A program made the translations under genes and the position numbers. The notes under the pieces were generated by a model. That model made no database searches and had not been told where the DNA came from. It was given only the letters and a program-made list of their open reading frames with translations. From Arion vulgaris (Eukaryota; Mollusca; Gastropoda; Stylommatophora; Arionidae): a DNA stretch of 64,000 nt. Shown piece by piece: positions 19,616 through 30,012 of the stretch (position 1 is the first letter of the stretch; every line of letters starts with the position of its first letter). Where the stretch lies: positions 5,250,001-5,314,000 of the forward strand of contig CM036760.1 of NCBI GenBank assembly GCA_020796225.1, read 5' to 3'.

Positions 19616-19847
19616 CTGATTAAAAATGGTAAAATAGGTCTAGCACATTGCATATAATCATGTAATAGTTTGAAATGTTATAACTCCACAGTACTAAATC
19701 TTAGCATTTGGAGGTGTGTCGTTTTTTTACCCAGTCCATTGTGCTAGGCACCGTATTACAACTGAACCTGATAGCTATCTTGTTTGTTTTTGATTACAGA
19801 GTCAGTGCTCTAATTTACATCACTAGACCAGAACTAAAAAAAATTAA

Positions 19848-19983
19848 CTCTTTGTGGACCAAAGCCCACACTACCAGGCTTTGGGTTGGATGTATTTTAC
19901 CAGGAGCCACACTAAAGGGCGTTTTAATTCTAAAAACAAATGGCTTGTGTAAAAACATGACTTTTGCCCTGGTCCACTAAGAG
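19848..19983. mobile_element. Short TTAA-flanked MITE (piggyBac-like)
   Basis: TTAA at 19844-19847 and 19984-19987 flanks 136 bp with inverted ends ctctttgtggaccaaagccc and gccctggtccactaagag. A related copy is at 33665-33797. TTAA targets are typical of piggyBac-type transposition. It has no coding capacity. Confidence 0.8.
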
Positions 19984-19994
19984 TTAATGAACAA

Positions 19995-20236
19995 ATATAA
20001 ACCTGCTGCCTTGCAGGTTGGCTGGGGACAGCCAAAAGCTGACGGAGAGTGAACCCAGTAAATGCTTGCTAAAACTGGACACATCGTCGAAGGATAAGCA
20101 CCAGAGCTCCAAATGGCGCTGAAGGTGTGACGAAATACACCCATGCTAAGGCTGCATGAATCAAATTTCCACATTAATAAAATTTATGGGGAAATCTGGT
20201 ACATCAGTCTAAGGGTGATCGCGAGAGAGAGAGAAC
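19995..20236 (+). mobile_element. Repeat-E copy
   Basis: Starts at cctgctgccttgcaggttgg and ends with gatcgcgagagagagaga. Lies directly beside the TTAA MITE. Confidence 0.85.
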
Positions 20237-20239
20237 AAA

Positions 20240-20564
20240 CTCTGCTGTTGTTTAATATTGATACCTGCTGTGTAAGTAGGCAGTTGTTTGCTTACAGACA
20301 AATTCTTGGCTGCTTTTTTATATATTTATATGATTTATATTCATTTATCTTGTATATGTTATACCTTGAATCATTTTCATGTCAACATTATGTTGTGTTT
20401 TTACATGGTGACAATAATATATTTTTGCTGGCACCAACCTTTACCTAATGTTGTATTAACTTTTTTTAAATTGTTTGGGAATACAAGCAATGTTTTAACT
20501 TATTTAAGCTTTTATATTGGTGGCAATTATATGTTTTTTTGTTAATATCAACCATCACCTAATG
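20240..20564. other. AT-rich unassigned sequence
   Basis: Two weakly similar sub-segments (ccaacctttacctaatgttgta near 20434 and caaccatcacctaatgttgt near 20548) hint at local duplication. No gene seen. Confidence 0.4.
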
Positions 20565-20572
20565 TTGTATAA

Positions 20573-20952
20573 CAGCGTTTCCCAAACTGGGGTCCGAAAT
20601 CCCGGGGTCCATGAGGTACTCACAGGGGATCCTCAAGCGTTGAAGAAATCTTATGATCTCTGACATTTTAAACAGAAAAATACATTTTTAAAACATGTAT
20701 TAAAAAAAGGTGGTAAACTAGTCCGCTGCGAAATCAAAGGAACCAGACTGTAGTCTAACTGTCTGACAGGACAAAATGAAAGATCATTTGAAGTTTCCAG
20801 AGTCTGAAAAATTGGAGGCAGTTTGACTGTTGGTGTGGTGTAATAATAACTCCATCTGTAGAAGATTTTCATATGTAGTAACGTTTGGGGTCCGTGGCAG
20901 AAAAACGTATTTAAAAGGGTGTCCGCGGTAATGCAAAGTTTAGGAGCCACTG
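20573..20952. mobile_element. Non-autonomous hAT-like element
   Basis: The ends cagcgtttcccaaactgggg and gtttaggagccactg are inverted-repeat-like. The 8-bp flanks ttgtataa and ttgtgtaa (20565-20572, 20953-20960) differ at one base. Internal (ggggtccg) repeats are visible. No transposase frame. The 8-bp duplication is the hAT hallmark. Confidence 0.75.
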
Positions 20953-20959
20953 TTGTGTA

Positions 20960-21530
20960 ACATTAACTTTTTAATTGTTTGAGTCGACATCCGAGGTTAT
21001 TTAAATACTTATTTCAGCTTTTTTAACACGACCCTGACTTTCAGCGTTACTGTAAACACAATGATTATCAACCATGTGTTATTTGTTGGTGCTTCAATCA
21101 AAATTTGATATTTTTGCATAATACCAGTATTTTACCAATATTTTGTACCAACCTTCTCCGATAAATGTGAATATAGATTTATACTGAAATCTCTAGTCCA
21201 CATATTTTGTTGTTATAATTACTTGATGATGCTGCACTTATTTCTTTTATATAGTTTTGCCAATTTTATAATACGTTCAGTATTCTATATTTACATTTTA
21301 TGAATATACATATATTTTTTCTCAATGCATACTGTCACATGTACATTTTTTGTTGCTGTTTGATCTCAGTTCTTTTTTCCATGAAAATATAGTACTGGAT
21401 TTGGAACTGTTTCCATCTTAAAAATTCAGTTCTGCAATTGAAATGTAATGAATCCAGCAAATTGAGCTTTTTTCTTCTGTACTACTGTCTCTGTCATAAA
21501 GCTTTGCAAAAAGGATGGTAAGTAATTTTA
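20960..21530. other. AT-rich unassigned sequence
   Basis: Nothing recognised on either strand. Confidence 0.35.
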
Positions 21531-21539
21531 CTTTTCATC

Positions 21540-21707
21540 ACAAGAGGTGTAACTTGAGAGCTGGAGTCATGATGATTTTATTTTGTGTTTCTTTGTCTAC
21601 GTCTAATCGACTTTTTCTTGGTCGCCCTCTTGGTTTATGTTTGGGCGTTCTCATGTAGAATTCTTGTTGTACAGGTTGGTTAGGTTTCATTCTAATCAAC
21701 CTGGTGA
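21540..21707 (-). pseudogene. LINE C-terminal sliver
   Basis: The minus frame includes RTPKHKPRGRPRKSRLDVDK, a G-R-P-R basic motif found near LINE C-termini. It is too short for a family call. Confidence 0.4.
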
Positions 21708-21925
21708 GAAGAGCAGGATGGAAAGCTGCTGCCCGGGCAAAACTCATTAGAAAAGATTAAAAATAAAACTTTTACAAAAATATCTTCAAAAATTACATCG
21801 GGGACCCTTGCCGGTGCTACGGAGTTCATGCACTGCAGCTGGGATCTTCCGTGTAAGAAAAGAACGGAGCACACATGGTTAAAGACTGAAGTGCAATGGT
21901 GATGGTCCTATCAGTCAATCATTCT
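21708..21925 (+). mobile_element. SINE-G copy, 5' truncated
   Basis: Plus-oriented 3' half of SINE-G: agagcaggatggaaagctgc, accggcaagg-type block near 21805, agtgcaatggtgatggtcct, and a decayed (tcaatca) tail. The head is missing. Confidence 0.75.
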
Positions 21926-22234
21926 AACTAAATATCTGAATAATTTAATTCTTTGTTATATAAAATAAATCGCTGTTTGATGTTGCCCTACACCTTTCAG
22001 ATCATTCCATTACTTACTCTGTCTCTTTTTGTTCTGTTTGCTGGATTTTGAATATATCTCACCTTACATGATGTGATTTTACATTTAGGGTTGCAAGGGC
22101 TTTCCATGTTTGACACTGGTAGCAGTTATTATTTAACTGTTATTGAATGTAATTCTTTGTGTTGATCTCAGGGCTGCTTACTTGGAAGATGAAGAATGAA
22201 TATTGTCATTGCCTCCCAATTAAGGATCATTAAT

Positions 22235-22640
22235 TGGGTGCTTGGAAACATGGACAATGAACAAGCAGTTAGAAGACAGAATTGATGCATTTGAGATGTG
22301 GATATATAGAAGAATAGGCAGAGTTTCATGGACAGAAAACAGACAAATAAAAAGTTTTAGGAAACTGGGACATTAAGAAACAATTATTAAGAGAAATAAA
22401 ATTCAGACAAGTAAAGTATTATGGGCACATAAAAAGACATGACACCATGATAAAATATTTACTAGAGGGAAAGTTGGGGGGAAGAGTAAGAGGAAGACCG
22501 AGAGATAAGTGGGAGGGAAACTTTAAGAAAGGGACAGGTTACAGTCTGGCGGTGTGCAACACCAAGACGAAAGACAGAGGATGCTGGAGATTCATTGCAC
22601 GCCAACCTTCAATGCGGAGACGGCACCTGATGATGATGAA
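22235..22640 (+). pseudogene. LINE-R RT C-terminal relic
   Basis: Reads AFEMWIYRRIGRVSWT after an aaacatggacaatgaac block, then KFRQVKYYGHIKRHDTMIKY, LLEGKLGGRVRGRPRDKWEG and GCWRFIARQPSMRRRH, ending in a (GAT)n run at 22630. Frameshifted near 22340. Confidence 0.8.
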
Positions 22641-22649
22641 GGATCATTG

Positions 22650-23069
22650 ACTGAAATCAAAATTTGGTAAATCAAGTAGCTTTTTTGTACAAAGATATTG
22701 TGGTGTAGATCAAGATGGTCACTTAATCTTATTCTAACATTTTTATCATTTTTCAAAGGGTTACAAGATCAAATTTAAGCTGTAAGTGGATACATGTGCA
22801 GAGGAGCTGAATGGTTGAGGTTAACTCTAGTGACCAGGCAAAGTCACGTTTACAAGCGCTTACGTTTGATAACAACGCCCTTAGCGTGAATGTAACATCC
22901 CTTCAACATTAGCGTGGCGCGTCCACTAAGATAAGTTCATTTTAACGTAACAGGATTTTTGGCCATGTTACTTAGATTTGTGCACTAGTGCCAGAACTCG
23001 TAAAATGAAAACAGCATCTAGCTGTTAACACAGTGAATTATTATACATCTTAGGTTGTTGCAGTTTCTC
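22650..23069. other. Unassigned sequence
   Basis: No coding domain or family recognised. Confidence 0.35.
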
Positions 23070-23300
23070 CCTTCCATGTTTTAGGGTTGTGAATCACATG
23101 CTTTGATTAGATTGCAGGTGTTTGATGTCACCATAGGTACAGAACAGCACAGAAAAAGAACAGCACACTAAGTATATGTAAAGGTTGATTAATCAACATG
23201 GTGTCTGTCTCAAGTCGCTGGATTTGTTGAGGTGGGGATCAAAGCACCTATGGTCATATCCAGAGTGCATTGATGATAGTTCTCATATAATGATAATGAA
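23070..23300 (+). pseudogene. LINE-N 3'-end relic
   Basis: Matches 5830-6040 (tttagggttgtgaatc..., gattaatcaacatgg, ctggatttgttgaggt, gagtgcattgatgatagt). Non-coding now. Confidence 0.6.
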
Positions 23301-23361
23301 GGCATAGCATTCTGTTGAAAACCATACGAGAAGAAAAGTTTGGGGACAAGTGCAAGATTAA

Positions 23362-23658
23362 CTCTTTCCACGTCATTTATTTCTCAATTTTGAGCTTTAA
23401 TTCAAGGGAAGTAATAAAAATGTTTAATTCGATCCAACTACTTGTCAATAAATAAATATATATATTATTATATACTAAATTGAAGAAAACTGACAACCTA
23501 ATAGAATAACAAGGTTAAAAAGTAGTATAAGTAAAATAGTAGAAGTGAAACTAGAAAGACTTCTTATAAGGGAAGCAATTCTATGGCGCAGTGTGCGACT
23601 TAAAGCGTGCAACGGACTTCCGCCGTGGCGCAGTGTGCGGCTTAAAGCGTGGAAAGAG
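23362..23658. mobile_element. TTAA-flanked MITE (piggyBac-like), family 2
   Basis: TTAA at 23358-23361 and 23659-23662 encloses inverted ends ctctttccacg and cgtggaaagag. It contains an internal duplicated tggcgcagtgtgcg[ag]cttaa block. A second copy lacking the left end lies at 27035-27226. Confidence 0.85.
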
Positions 23659-23732
23659 TTAAGATATCAGTGGGAAACACTTAAACAGTATATACATGAT
23701 GTTGATTTTAACACAGTTGTTAACACTCTAAG

Positions 23733-23952
23733 GAGCGTTTCCATGGCAAAGTCATTTGCCTTGCATTCTGAAAGTTGTAGATTCGAATCCTATCGTTCAT
23801 TTTGTGAATGCATTTTTTTAGTGGTTCTTAGGATTGCTGCCGGAGATATATTTTATGCTTTGTGCAATACTCCTGGCAGCTAGTGTGCTATTTCTGTGAA
23901 GACGGACCAAGTCATATGGGAAAACAAAATGCAATAAAGTCAATCCATCATA
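23733..23952 (+). mobile_element. SINE-B copy
   Basis: Head ccatggcaaagtcatttgcc and B-box-like gtagattcgaatccta, body gctttgtgcaatactcctgg, 3' end gcaataaagtcaatccatc. Confidence 0.88.
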
Positions 23953-24119
23953 TTTATCAATTTTTATTTATTTCCTTTTCTACCCATCAGGTCCTAATGC
24001 AATTTTTATTTTACATTCCTTCAATCACAGCCATCATCAAATTGTTTTTGATCTCCACTCTTTTTTATTGTCGTTTGGGATAATGCTCTTCAGATTTTTA
24101 GTTCATGCCAAGAATACTT

Positions 24120-24260
24120 ACTCTTGTTTGGGTGTGCAGTGCATAAAGGTTAAATCTCATACTCAGAGATCATTTAATAGGATCACATAGCACAGTCTCT
24201 GGGCACTGAGCCGATTTCTCTGTGAGAGTATTCTAAGCAACGGATCACCCCACATTGACT
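24120..24260. repeat. Solitary unit related to the 43-bp satellite
   Basis: tctctgggcactgagccgat plus ttctctgtgag resembles the unit amplified at 24955-25378. It may be the progenitor or an outlying relic. Confidence 0.55.
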
Positions 24261-24284
24261 ACTTGCATTTATGTTAGTTAGTTA

Positions 24285-24768
24285 GTTTGTTCCTTTCGTG
24301 CCAAAGGCGGCACATAGGGCAGAGGTTTTAGATCTCCATGTGATACGGTTCTTTGCTAGCAGTTGGAGATCTTGTATGGTTTTACATCCCAATAGTTTAC
24401 TTTCTTGTTGGATGGTTCTTGAAGAGTGGTCTTTGGTCTTCCACGTTTTCTTTTCCCAACTGGTGACCACATAAGGACTTGTCGATTTAGTCTCTTTTCG
24501 TCTGATCTAAGAACATGACCTAAATATTTCCACCTTCGTTTCTTATAATATTTGATACGAGTTGTTGGTGTGTTCTATCTCTCACTGTGTTGTTAGAAAC
24601 GAAATCACTCCATTTGACTTTTAATAATTTTCGTAGACATTTATTCTCAAAGCTGTCCAGTTTCTTATCAATTTTATTTGTTGATTTCCAACTTTCACAA
24701 CCGTAGGTCAGTACAGAATCATTTATGTAGCCAGCAGTAATTATGACTAATAAAAAAAATTCCTGCAA
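24285..24768 (-). pseudogene. LINE-R C-terminal region (CR1/RTE-like)
   Basis: The minus strand from 24768 reads VLTYGCESWKSTNKIDKKLD, SFENKCLRKLLKVKWSDFVS and NNTVRDRTHQQLV. After a frame change it gives WKTKDHSSRTIQQESKLLGC, then QDLQLLAKNRITWRSKTSAL ending at CAAFGTKGTN. Apart from one frameshift near 24475-24510 it is a well-preserved post-RT domain. Confidence 0.82.
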
Positions 24769-24930
24769 AATATTTTCACCATCTACAAAATTACATTTTG
24801 GATCCTCGTCGGTGCTCGGAGTTCATGGACTGCCACTGAGATCTTCCTGTGTAAGAAAGAGATTAGAGCACATGTGGTTACTCATGGAAGTGCAATGATG
24901 ATAGTCCAATAAATCAGCAATAAAATCTAC
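24762..24930 (+). mobile_element. SINE-G copy, 5' truncated
   Basis: Shares tattttcaccatctacaaaa, gtgcaatgatgatagtcc and the aaatcagc tail region with the copies at 21708 and 47840. Confidence 0.7.
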
Positions 24931-24954
24931 TTCTGAATTCTAATTTAGCAGCAT

Positions 24955-25378
24955 TTAGTAGAATCACCAAGCTCAACCTTGGGCACTGAGCCGCTTTCTC
25001 TAAGAATTACCTAGCTCAACCTTGGGCACTGAGCCGTTTTCTCTAAGAATCACCTAGCTTAACTCTGGGCACTGAGCGCTTCTCTAAGAATTACCTAGCT
25101 CAACCTTGGGCACTGAGCCGCTTGCTCTAAGAATCACCTAGCTCAACCTTGGGCACTGAGCCGCTTTCTCTAAGAATCACCTAGCTTAACTCTGGGCACT
25201 GAGCCGCTTTCTCTAAGAATTACCTAGCTCAACCTTGGGCACTGAGCCGCTTTCTCTAAGAATCACCTAGCTCAACTCTCCAGGCGCTCTAAATTACTGA
25301 GCAACTCGGACTGAGCCTTCTCTAAGAATCAGCTAGCTCAACTCTGGACACTGAGCTGCTTTCTCTAAGAATCATCAC
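24955..25378. repeat. 43-bp satellite, about 9-10 units
   Basis: The unit is ctaagaatcacctagctcaa followed by ccttgggcactgagccgctt. Two unit variants alternate (ccttgggc and ctctgggc; aatcac and aattac), suggesting amplification of a higher-order dimer. The last units are disrupted. Confidence 0.93.
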
Positions 25379-25435
25379 CGCAGTCATTTATGACATTGAT
25401 TCTTTTCGTCTGACATCATCAGGTAATGTAATAAT

Positions 25436-25685
25436 GAAATGAAAATCTTGGCATATCCTTTACAGGGCGGTGCCATAAACCACAATAAACGAGTTGTTGA
25501 TTTTCTAGGCTGCACTTATACTTTCAGTAATTTACCATTGCTTTCTGAAAGGTGAGGTCTATTTTTAACCATTCATTAAAAAATCCACACAGACAAATTT
25601 GCTTTCAAACTGCCCGCCACGGAATTTGAACCAAGTACTCTTGGGTTGTGACCGAGCTGACTACCGCTAAGCCACAGATGCCCAC
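25436..25685 (-). mobile_element. SINE-F with 11-bp TSD
   Basis: The repeat aatgtaataat at 25425-25435 and 25686-25696. Minus-oriented: tRNA-like head at the right (tgtggcttagcggtagtcag, ggttcaaattccgtgg), body agaaagcaatggtaaattac, 3' end ggatatgccaag. Confidence 0.9.
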
Positions 25686-25689
25686 AATG

Positions 25690-26056
25690 TAATAATACTT
25701 ATATCTTATAATATAATCCTTAAAGTCTGATGTGTGTCCCCAAATGCCTTCAGTTTACATCCAATATTCACCATATTTCGTACAAATATTTTTGGGCTAA
25801 ATTTAGATCACTTAAAGAAACAGTTTAAAATTGGATCAATATTAGCTTTAAAATTAATTTAAATCAAATTCTTGATGTCCTATCCAACATATTTGTTACG
25901 TTTTGACCACGTGGGTGAAGAAAAGGGATATAATCCACAAATTGCTAGATAGCCTCAACAACATAGGCATGGATTGCGTCCCTTAATGTGCCATTTCAAA
26001 CTACGCTATAAAAATTGTGTTTTTCGTTTGCGTTAATATACTAACCTCTGTCTTTT
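25690..26056. other. Unassigned AT-rich sequence
   Basis: No feature recognised. Confidence 0.35.
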
Positions 26057-26435
26057 CAAGAGGTCAAAACCCTAATACAGAGAAAATCGGCAGTAGACTG
26101 GAATAAAAACATTGAACATGATTATGGAAAAGACTCCCTCAAAGACCTAAGCAGAACAGACCAGGTCATTATATTTCGACTACGCACAGGACACTGCAGA
26201 CTCAACAAACACTTATATAGACTAGGAATAAGTCAAACAGCTCTCTGCCAGTGTCAGCAGGCGGAACAGACACCAGAGCATATCCTGCAAGACTGTCCTC
26301 TCCTGTGTGAGCTGAGAAGCAATATGTGGCCACACCCAGTCTACCTGAAAACTAAGCTTTGGGGAAACCTGAAGCTGACTGCCCATTTTGTGATCCACAG
26401 TAAATTAAGCGCATGACCAGTGAAGAAGATAACAT
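26057..26435 (+). mobile_element. LINE-J1 3' fragment
   Basis: Reads KTLIQRKSAVD-like then DLSRTDQVIIFRLRTGHCRL, NKHLYRLGISQTALCQCQQA and TPEHILQDCPLLCELRSNMW, ending ctgcccattttgtgatccac and gaagaag. It covers the segment after RNase H, including the C-x-C zinc-knuckle-like block. 5' truncated; a frame defect lies near the start. Confidence 0.85.
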
Positions 26436-26519
26436 CTCTTGGAACAGCTTCACCAATTTCTCATCAAGGATTACTAACAATTTTAATCCGTGCGAAGCCG
26501 GGTTAATCAGCTAGTAATT

Positions 26520-26705
26520 TATATTTAAGATTCCTATGAGACAACGTTTTATAGTTACATTTGTAGTGTACTTACGAGTTAGTTGCTTCAGTGTCTATGA
26601 TGTCTGTTGTATGGGGCCATTGTCTGTATTTCATTTTTCTTGTATCCTTTGCTTGATAAAGGCCTTTTGGTCGAAACATCGCTGTATCTTATTTTTGGAC
26701 TGTGT
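26520..26705 (+). repeat. Dispersed repeat with ttgataaaggccttttggtc core
   Basis: Shares the core with 16735-16780 on the opposite strand, flanked by related sequence (cttacgagtt, tttggactgtgtaaaact). The open frame 26536-26991 runs through it without a domain. Confidence 0.5.
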
Positions 26706-27034
26706 AAAACTACTTTACTTTGTAAATGTTTCGCCTTTGGTGCATAGTTTTACTGCAGTCTTCCCTTGTATCAATTATATTTTGGCACAACACATTTATT
26801 TTCTGCGCACATTTTTGGGACAGGTTTTGTCTTCAATCTCTACTCACTTAGCCAAACTGTATTGGTACAGCCTTTTTCCAGGTCTCTCGCTTGAAGGTAG
26901 TGCAGGGTATTTGTTAGCTCTGTTTCCTAGCTACTATCATCTCATTCACTGCATGTTAGACCCCCAATTTAACTACTTAAATTTTAATTAAGTCAAATGT
27001 CACACAGTATTATTTTGTTGAATTCATCAAAAAA

Positions 27035-27226
27035 TAAACATATATATATTATTATGTACTAAATTGAAGAAAACTGGATAACATAATAGAATAACAAGGT
27101 TAAAAAGTAGTAGAAGTAAAACTAGAAAGACTTCTTATAAGGGAAGCAACTCTATGACGCAGTGTCGGCTAATGGTATTCAACGGACTTCGCCGTGGCGC
27201 AGTGTGCGACAAAAGCGTGGAAAGAG
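27035..27226. mobile_element. TTAA MITE family 2, left-truncated copy
   Basis: aaataaacatatatatatta to gcgtggaaagag followed by TTAA (27227-27230) matches 23453-23658. The left inverted end is not found. Confidence 0.75.
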
Positions 27227-27230
27227 TTAA

Positions 27231-27800
27231 AGAAACTTTGAATATGACAATGGAGGAAGCAGGAGAACTTCCTTAATGTTGAGAGTTTTTCAGATGGACT
27301 ATGATGAGAAAGGGCAAACTATACTGATGATAAATGCCATGCAGTAGTCAAAACTTATTAGCCTAATGTGTATTTGGCAGTGTTGGGTTAATGCTTGCCT
27401 TTCAAAAATAATTCAATTCATAATCTTTCTTAACAGAAAAAATTAATCTATTGTGAACTGTATCAATGAAAATGTGTTAATGTAAATTGAAAAATGTTTT
27501 GTGTAAAAACAAGCACACCAGTTTATAATTCAAATGTGATTTTTTAAAGAAATATTTATACAATTGCTGTATAAATTAACTGTATTCACTACGTTCTATA
27601 AGTCGATGTATGGAAACCTACAAATTTGTCTGTTCTTACGTAATACTGTAATTTACTTGTTCACGTAGAAATTGTATGTTCTATAAGTATTCACTGTTTT
27701 TAGAAACTTTGTTAAACACCATGAAAAATGATTTCAAGAATTTGTACATGTGCAAAGCTTTGTACAATGTACAAAGATTTGAATTTGTGTGTTTTTTTTT
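27231..27800. other. AT-rich unassigned sequence
   Basis: No gene or repeat family recognised. Confidence 0.35.
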
Positions 27801-27805
27801 TCAGT

Positions 27806-28100
27806 TTAAAATATCTTCATTGCACTCCGGACATATCCATTGACGCTCCGATCTCCTTCAGAGTATCTCCAGCAACTGACCGTACTAGTTCGCTTTTGAT
27901 TGATGAGCCTACTCATATACCTGTTGTGCAGTTCTTTTCTTGCTACTCCAATCTTCAATCCCAACTCTTGCAATGTAGTAGTTGACATGGATTGGTTTAA
28001 ATGAAAATCTTCTTTGTGGCCACACTCTATTAGGGCGCTCAACTAGCTGTGAAGCGCTGTTGAGAATCTGCGAAGGAAACAGAGAATCCATTTCCATATT
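27806..28100 (-). pseudogene. Unassigned coding-like relic
   Basis: The minus frame reads LIECGHKEDFHLNQSMS, IGVARKELHNRYMSRLINQK and CWRYSEGDRSVNGYVR. An overlapping frame reads MEMDSLFPSQILNSASQLVE upstream, so a frameshift near 28030 is likely. The composition looks protein-like rather than random, but I do not recognise the family. A transposase or retroelement relic is possible. Confidence 0.3.
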
Positions 28101-28344
28101 AGAGACTGGCCGTCATACAACTCATCGGCACGTGGACACACCTTAAGCTTGGGTTGATTCGCTTACAGCATCGCTCTATACAGAACAATAGTGCGAAAAA
28201 TGTGTTGTTAGACATAACTGCAATTTTGCGTATGCCATTTTGTTGATACAGAAAGCAAATCACCATATTTTTTTTTTATTTTGAAACACTGATCACAGAC
28301 GATTATTATGTCAGTGATTTAAGTACCTGATTTAAGCAGGCGAA

Positions 28345-28560
28345 AGCAACGTTCAGAAAATGAGAAGCATTATATGCAACAAGACTTTGTCAGTTGAGAT
28401 CAGATTGAGGGTTATACAGTGCTACATAGAACCAATACTGACATACGGATGTGAGTCATGGACAATGAACAAACATATCGAAAAATCTCTGAGGGCCACA
28501 GAGATGTGATTTTATAGAAGAATGATGAGAATCTCATGGACTGCTAAAATGACTAGAGTT
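28345..28560 (+). pseudogene. LINE-R (RTE-like) RT C-terminal relic
   Basis: Reads IRLRVIQCYIEPILTYGCES, WTMNKHIEKSLRATEM, stop, FYRRMMRISWTAKMTR. The same family as 51480-51790 (IEKSLRATEMWFYRRM). Cut off at 28560, where Repeat-E begins. Confidence 0.78.
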
Positions 28561-28561
28561 G

Positions 28562-28728
28562 CGTGTCAGGGCAGTCCCAAGGTAGGGTAAATGTGAAGGC
28601 AAATGTGAACACTATGGTCGTACCACAGGTATCAGTTTCCTGGCCGATGGGAAAGGCTGCACACGAAGGGATGAGAGGTGCATCCCAATTGAAAAAGAGG
28701 GCCAACTCCCCGGAAGGGGGCACGATTC
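28562..28728 (+). mobile_element. Repeat-E, 5' part
   Basis: 5' segment of a long Repeat-E copy interrupted by LINE-J1. It ends at the TSD gggcacgattc (28718-28728) and resumes at 30013. The interrupted joint would read gggcacgattcaagcccc, which resembles a tRNA B box. Confidence 0.65.
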
Positions 28729-28787
28729 TTCTTCTTCAGCGATCTCTGGTCATGCGCTTAATTTACTGTGGACCACAAACTGGGCAG

Positions 28788-29067
28788 TAAGTAAAAAAAA
28801 AAGTAAAGGAACCCTTTCATACCTCGTGGTATATAGGTCAATACAGTGTTAGGCCTGTATTTTTCATTGACCGTCGGCACACGATGGGTGATGTGGTCAG
28901 CATCACGCCGGCCGCCTTACTTTCCCAGAGCATGTCTGGTACCCAGTTGAGGCTGGGTCGACCTGAGAGCCGTCGCGGTCGGGAAAAATTCCGCGCATTG
29001 GGAGCTGAACCCAGACCACCAGCCTTGCGAAGCGAGTTCACTAACAACTACGCTACAGCGGCTCTCA
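28788..29067 (-). mobile_element. SINE-A nested in LINE-J1, 14-bp TSD
   Basis: The repeat cacaaactgggcag at 28774-28787 and 29068-29081. tRNA-like head at the right (gagagccgctgtagcgtagt, gtctgggttcagctccc), T-run terminus at the left (aaaaaaaaaagtaaaggaac on the plus strand). It separates the LINE 3' tail from its coding end. Confidence 0.92.
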
Positions 29068-29096
29068 CACAAACTGGGCAGACAGCTTCAGATCTG

Positions 29097-29873
29097 TCAG
29101 GTTTCCCAAAGCTTAGTTTTCAGGTCGACTGGGTGTGGCCACATGTTGCTTCTCAGCTCACACAGAAGAGGACAGTCTTGCAGGATATGCTCTGGTGTCT
29201 GTTCTGCCTGCTGACACTGGCAGAGAGCTGTTTGACTTATTCCTAGTCTGTATAAGTGTTTGTTGAGTCTGCAGTGTCCGGTGCGTAGTCGAAATATAAT
29301 GACCTGGTCTGTTCTGCTTAGGTCTTTGAGGGAGTCTTTTCCATAATCATATCCAGTGTTTGTCTTCCAGTCTACTGCAGATTTTCTCTGTATGAGGGTT
29401 TTGACCTCTTGAAAAGACAAGGGTTGGTAAATTTGCTCTTTGGCACTGCCCTCCTTAGCTAAGACATCAGCACTCTCATTGCCTGCAATGCCACAGTGAG
29501 ATGGAATCCACTGCAAGTGAATTTCTGCCTTTTCTGAAAGCTGAGCAAGTTCTCTTTGTAGTTTTTGTACTGTGCTGTCAGTGGATTTAGCCTCCAGGGC
29601 TTGTATAGCTGACAGTGAGTCTGTAAGAAATACCATCTTGCCTGCAGGTGCTTGCAGCTTATTCATGTGCTGTGCTGCCATCAGAAGGGCTAAGAGTTCT
29701 GCTTTGTAGTTGGAACATATTCTTCCAGTAGGAGCCGCTAGAGACACAGTGGTAGCATCTGGGTGCCTAATGTACACTCCTGCTCCACCATTCATGGTTG
29801 CCTCCATTGCCGATCCATCTGTGTAAATTCTTATCCAGCTGTCTTCTGGAAACATGTAATGGAGATGTTCCAT
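29097..29873 (-). pseudogene. LINE-J1 RNase H and C-terminal domain, intact frame
   Basis: A 258-codon frame without internal stops: IRIYTDGSAMEATMNGGAGV (first Asp), CSNYKAELLALLMAAQHMNK (Glu), VFLTDSLSAIQALEAK (Asp), LQWIPSHCGIAGNESADVLA (His, Asp), then QVIIFRLRTGHCRLNKHLYR and ALCQCQQAEQTPEHILQDCP. All four RNase H catalytic positions are present. In jockey/I-group LINEs this domain trims the RNA-DNA hybrid. The element lacks its endonuclease and RT, so this is a fragment, though a well-preserved one. The ATG at 29873 is simply the first after a frameshift. Confidence 0.88.
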
Positions 29874-30012
29874 TGTAATTGCTTTTTCACTAGATTAGGC
29901 TCGGCATCTTTGCTTAATAATTTAGGGATGGAGGTTGAGAAGTTTAGTGCTACTGAGTCTGGTTCCCAGTGATCAAAAAGCAATTCTTCAGGTATAGAAT
30001 TATGATTTAGTA

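Larger units (their letters stand above)
28729..30012 (-). mobile_element. LINE-J1 insertion, 5' truncated, 11-bp TSD
   Basis: The repeat gggcacgattc at 28718-28728 and 30013-30023 brackets 1284 bp that include a nested SINE-A. The 3' end is at the left (ttcttcttcagcgatctctg), so the sense strand ends gatcgctgaagaagaa. It encodes the RNase H domain and the zinc-knuckle-like C-terminus. A frameshift near 29870 separates an upstream segment (LVLTFAWDVH-like, AEPNLVKKQL) from the RNase H frame. Confidence 0.92.

Noticed and set aside
24955..25378. CRISPR-like array (43-bp units)
   Set aside because: There are no unique spacers between identical repeats; units are contiguous, and the sequence is eukaryotic.
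26536..26991. 151-residue hydrophobic protein
   Set aside because: It overlaps a dispersed repeat, has no recognisable domain, and its Phe/Leu/Cys richness fits T-rich DNA.
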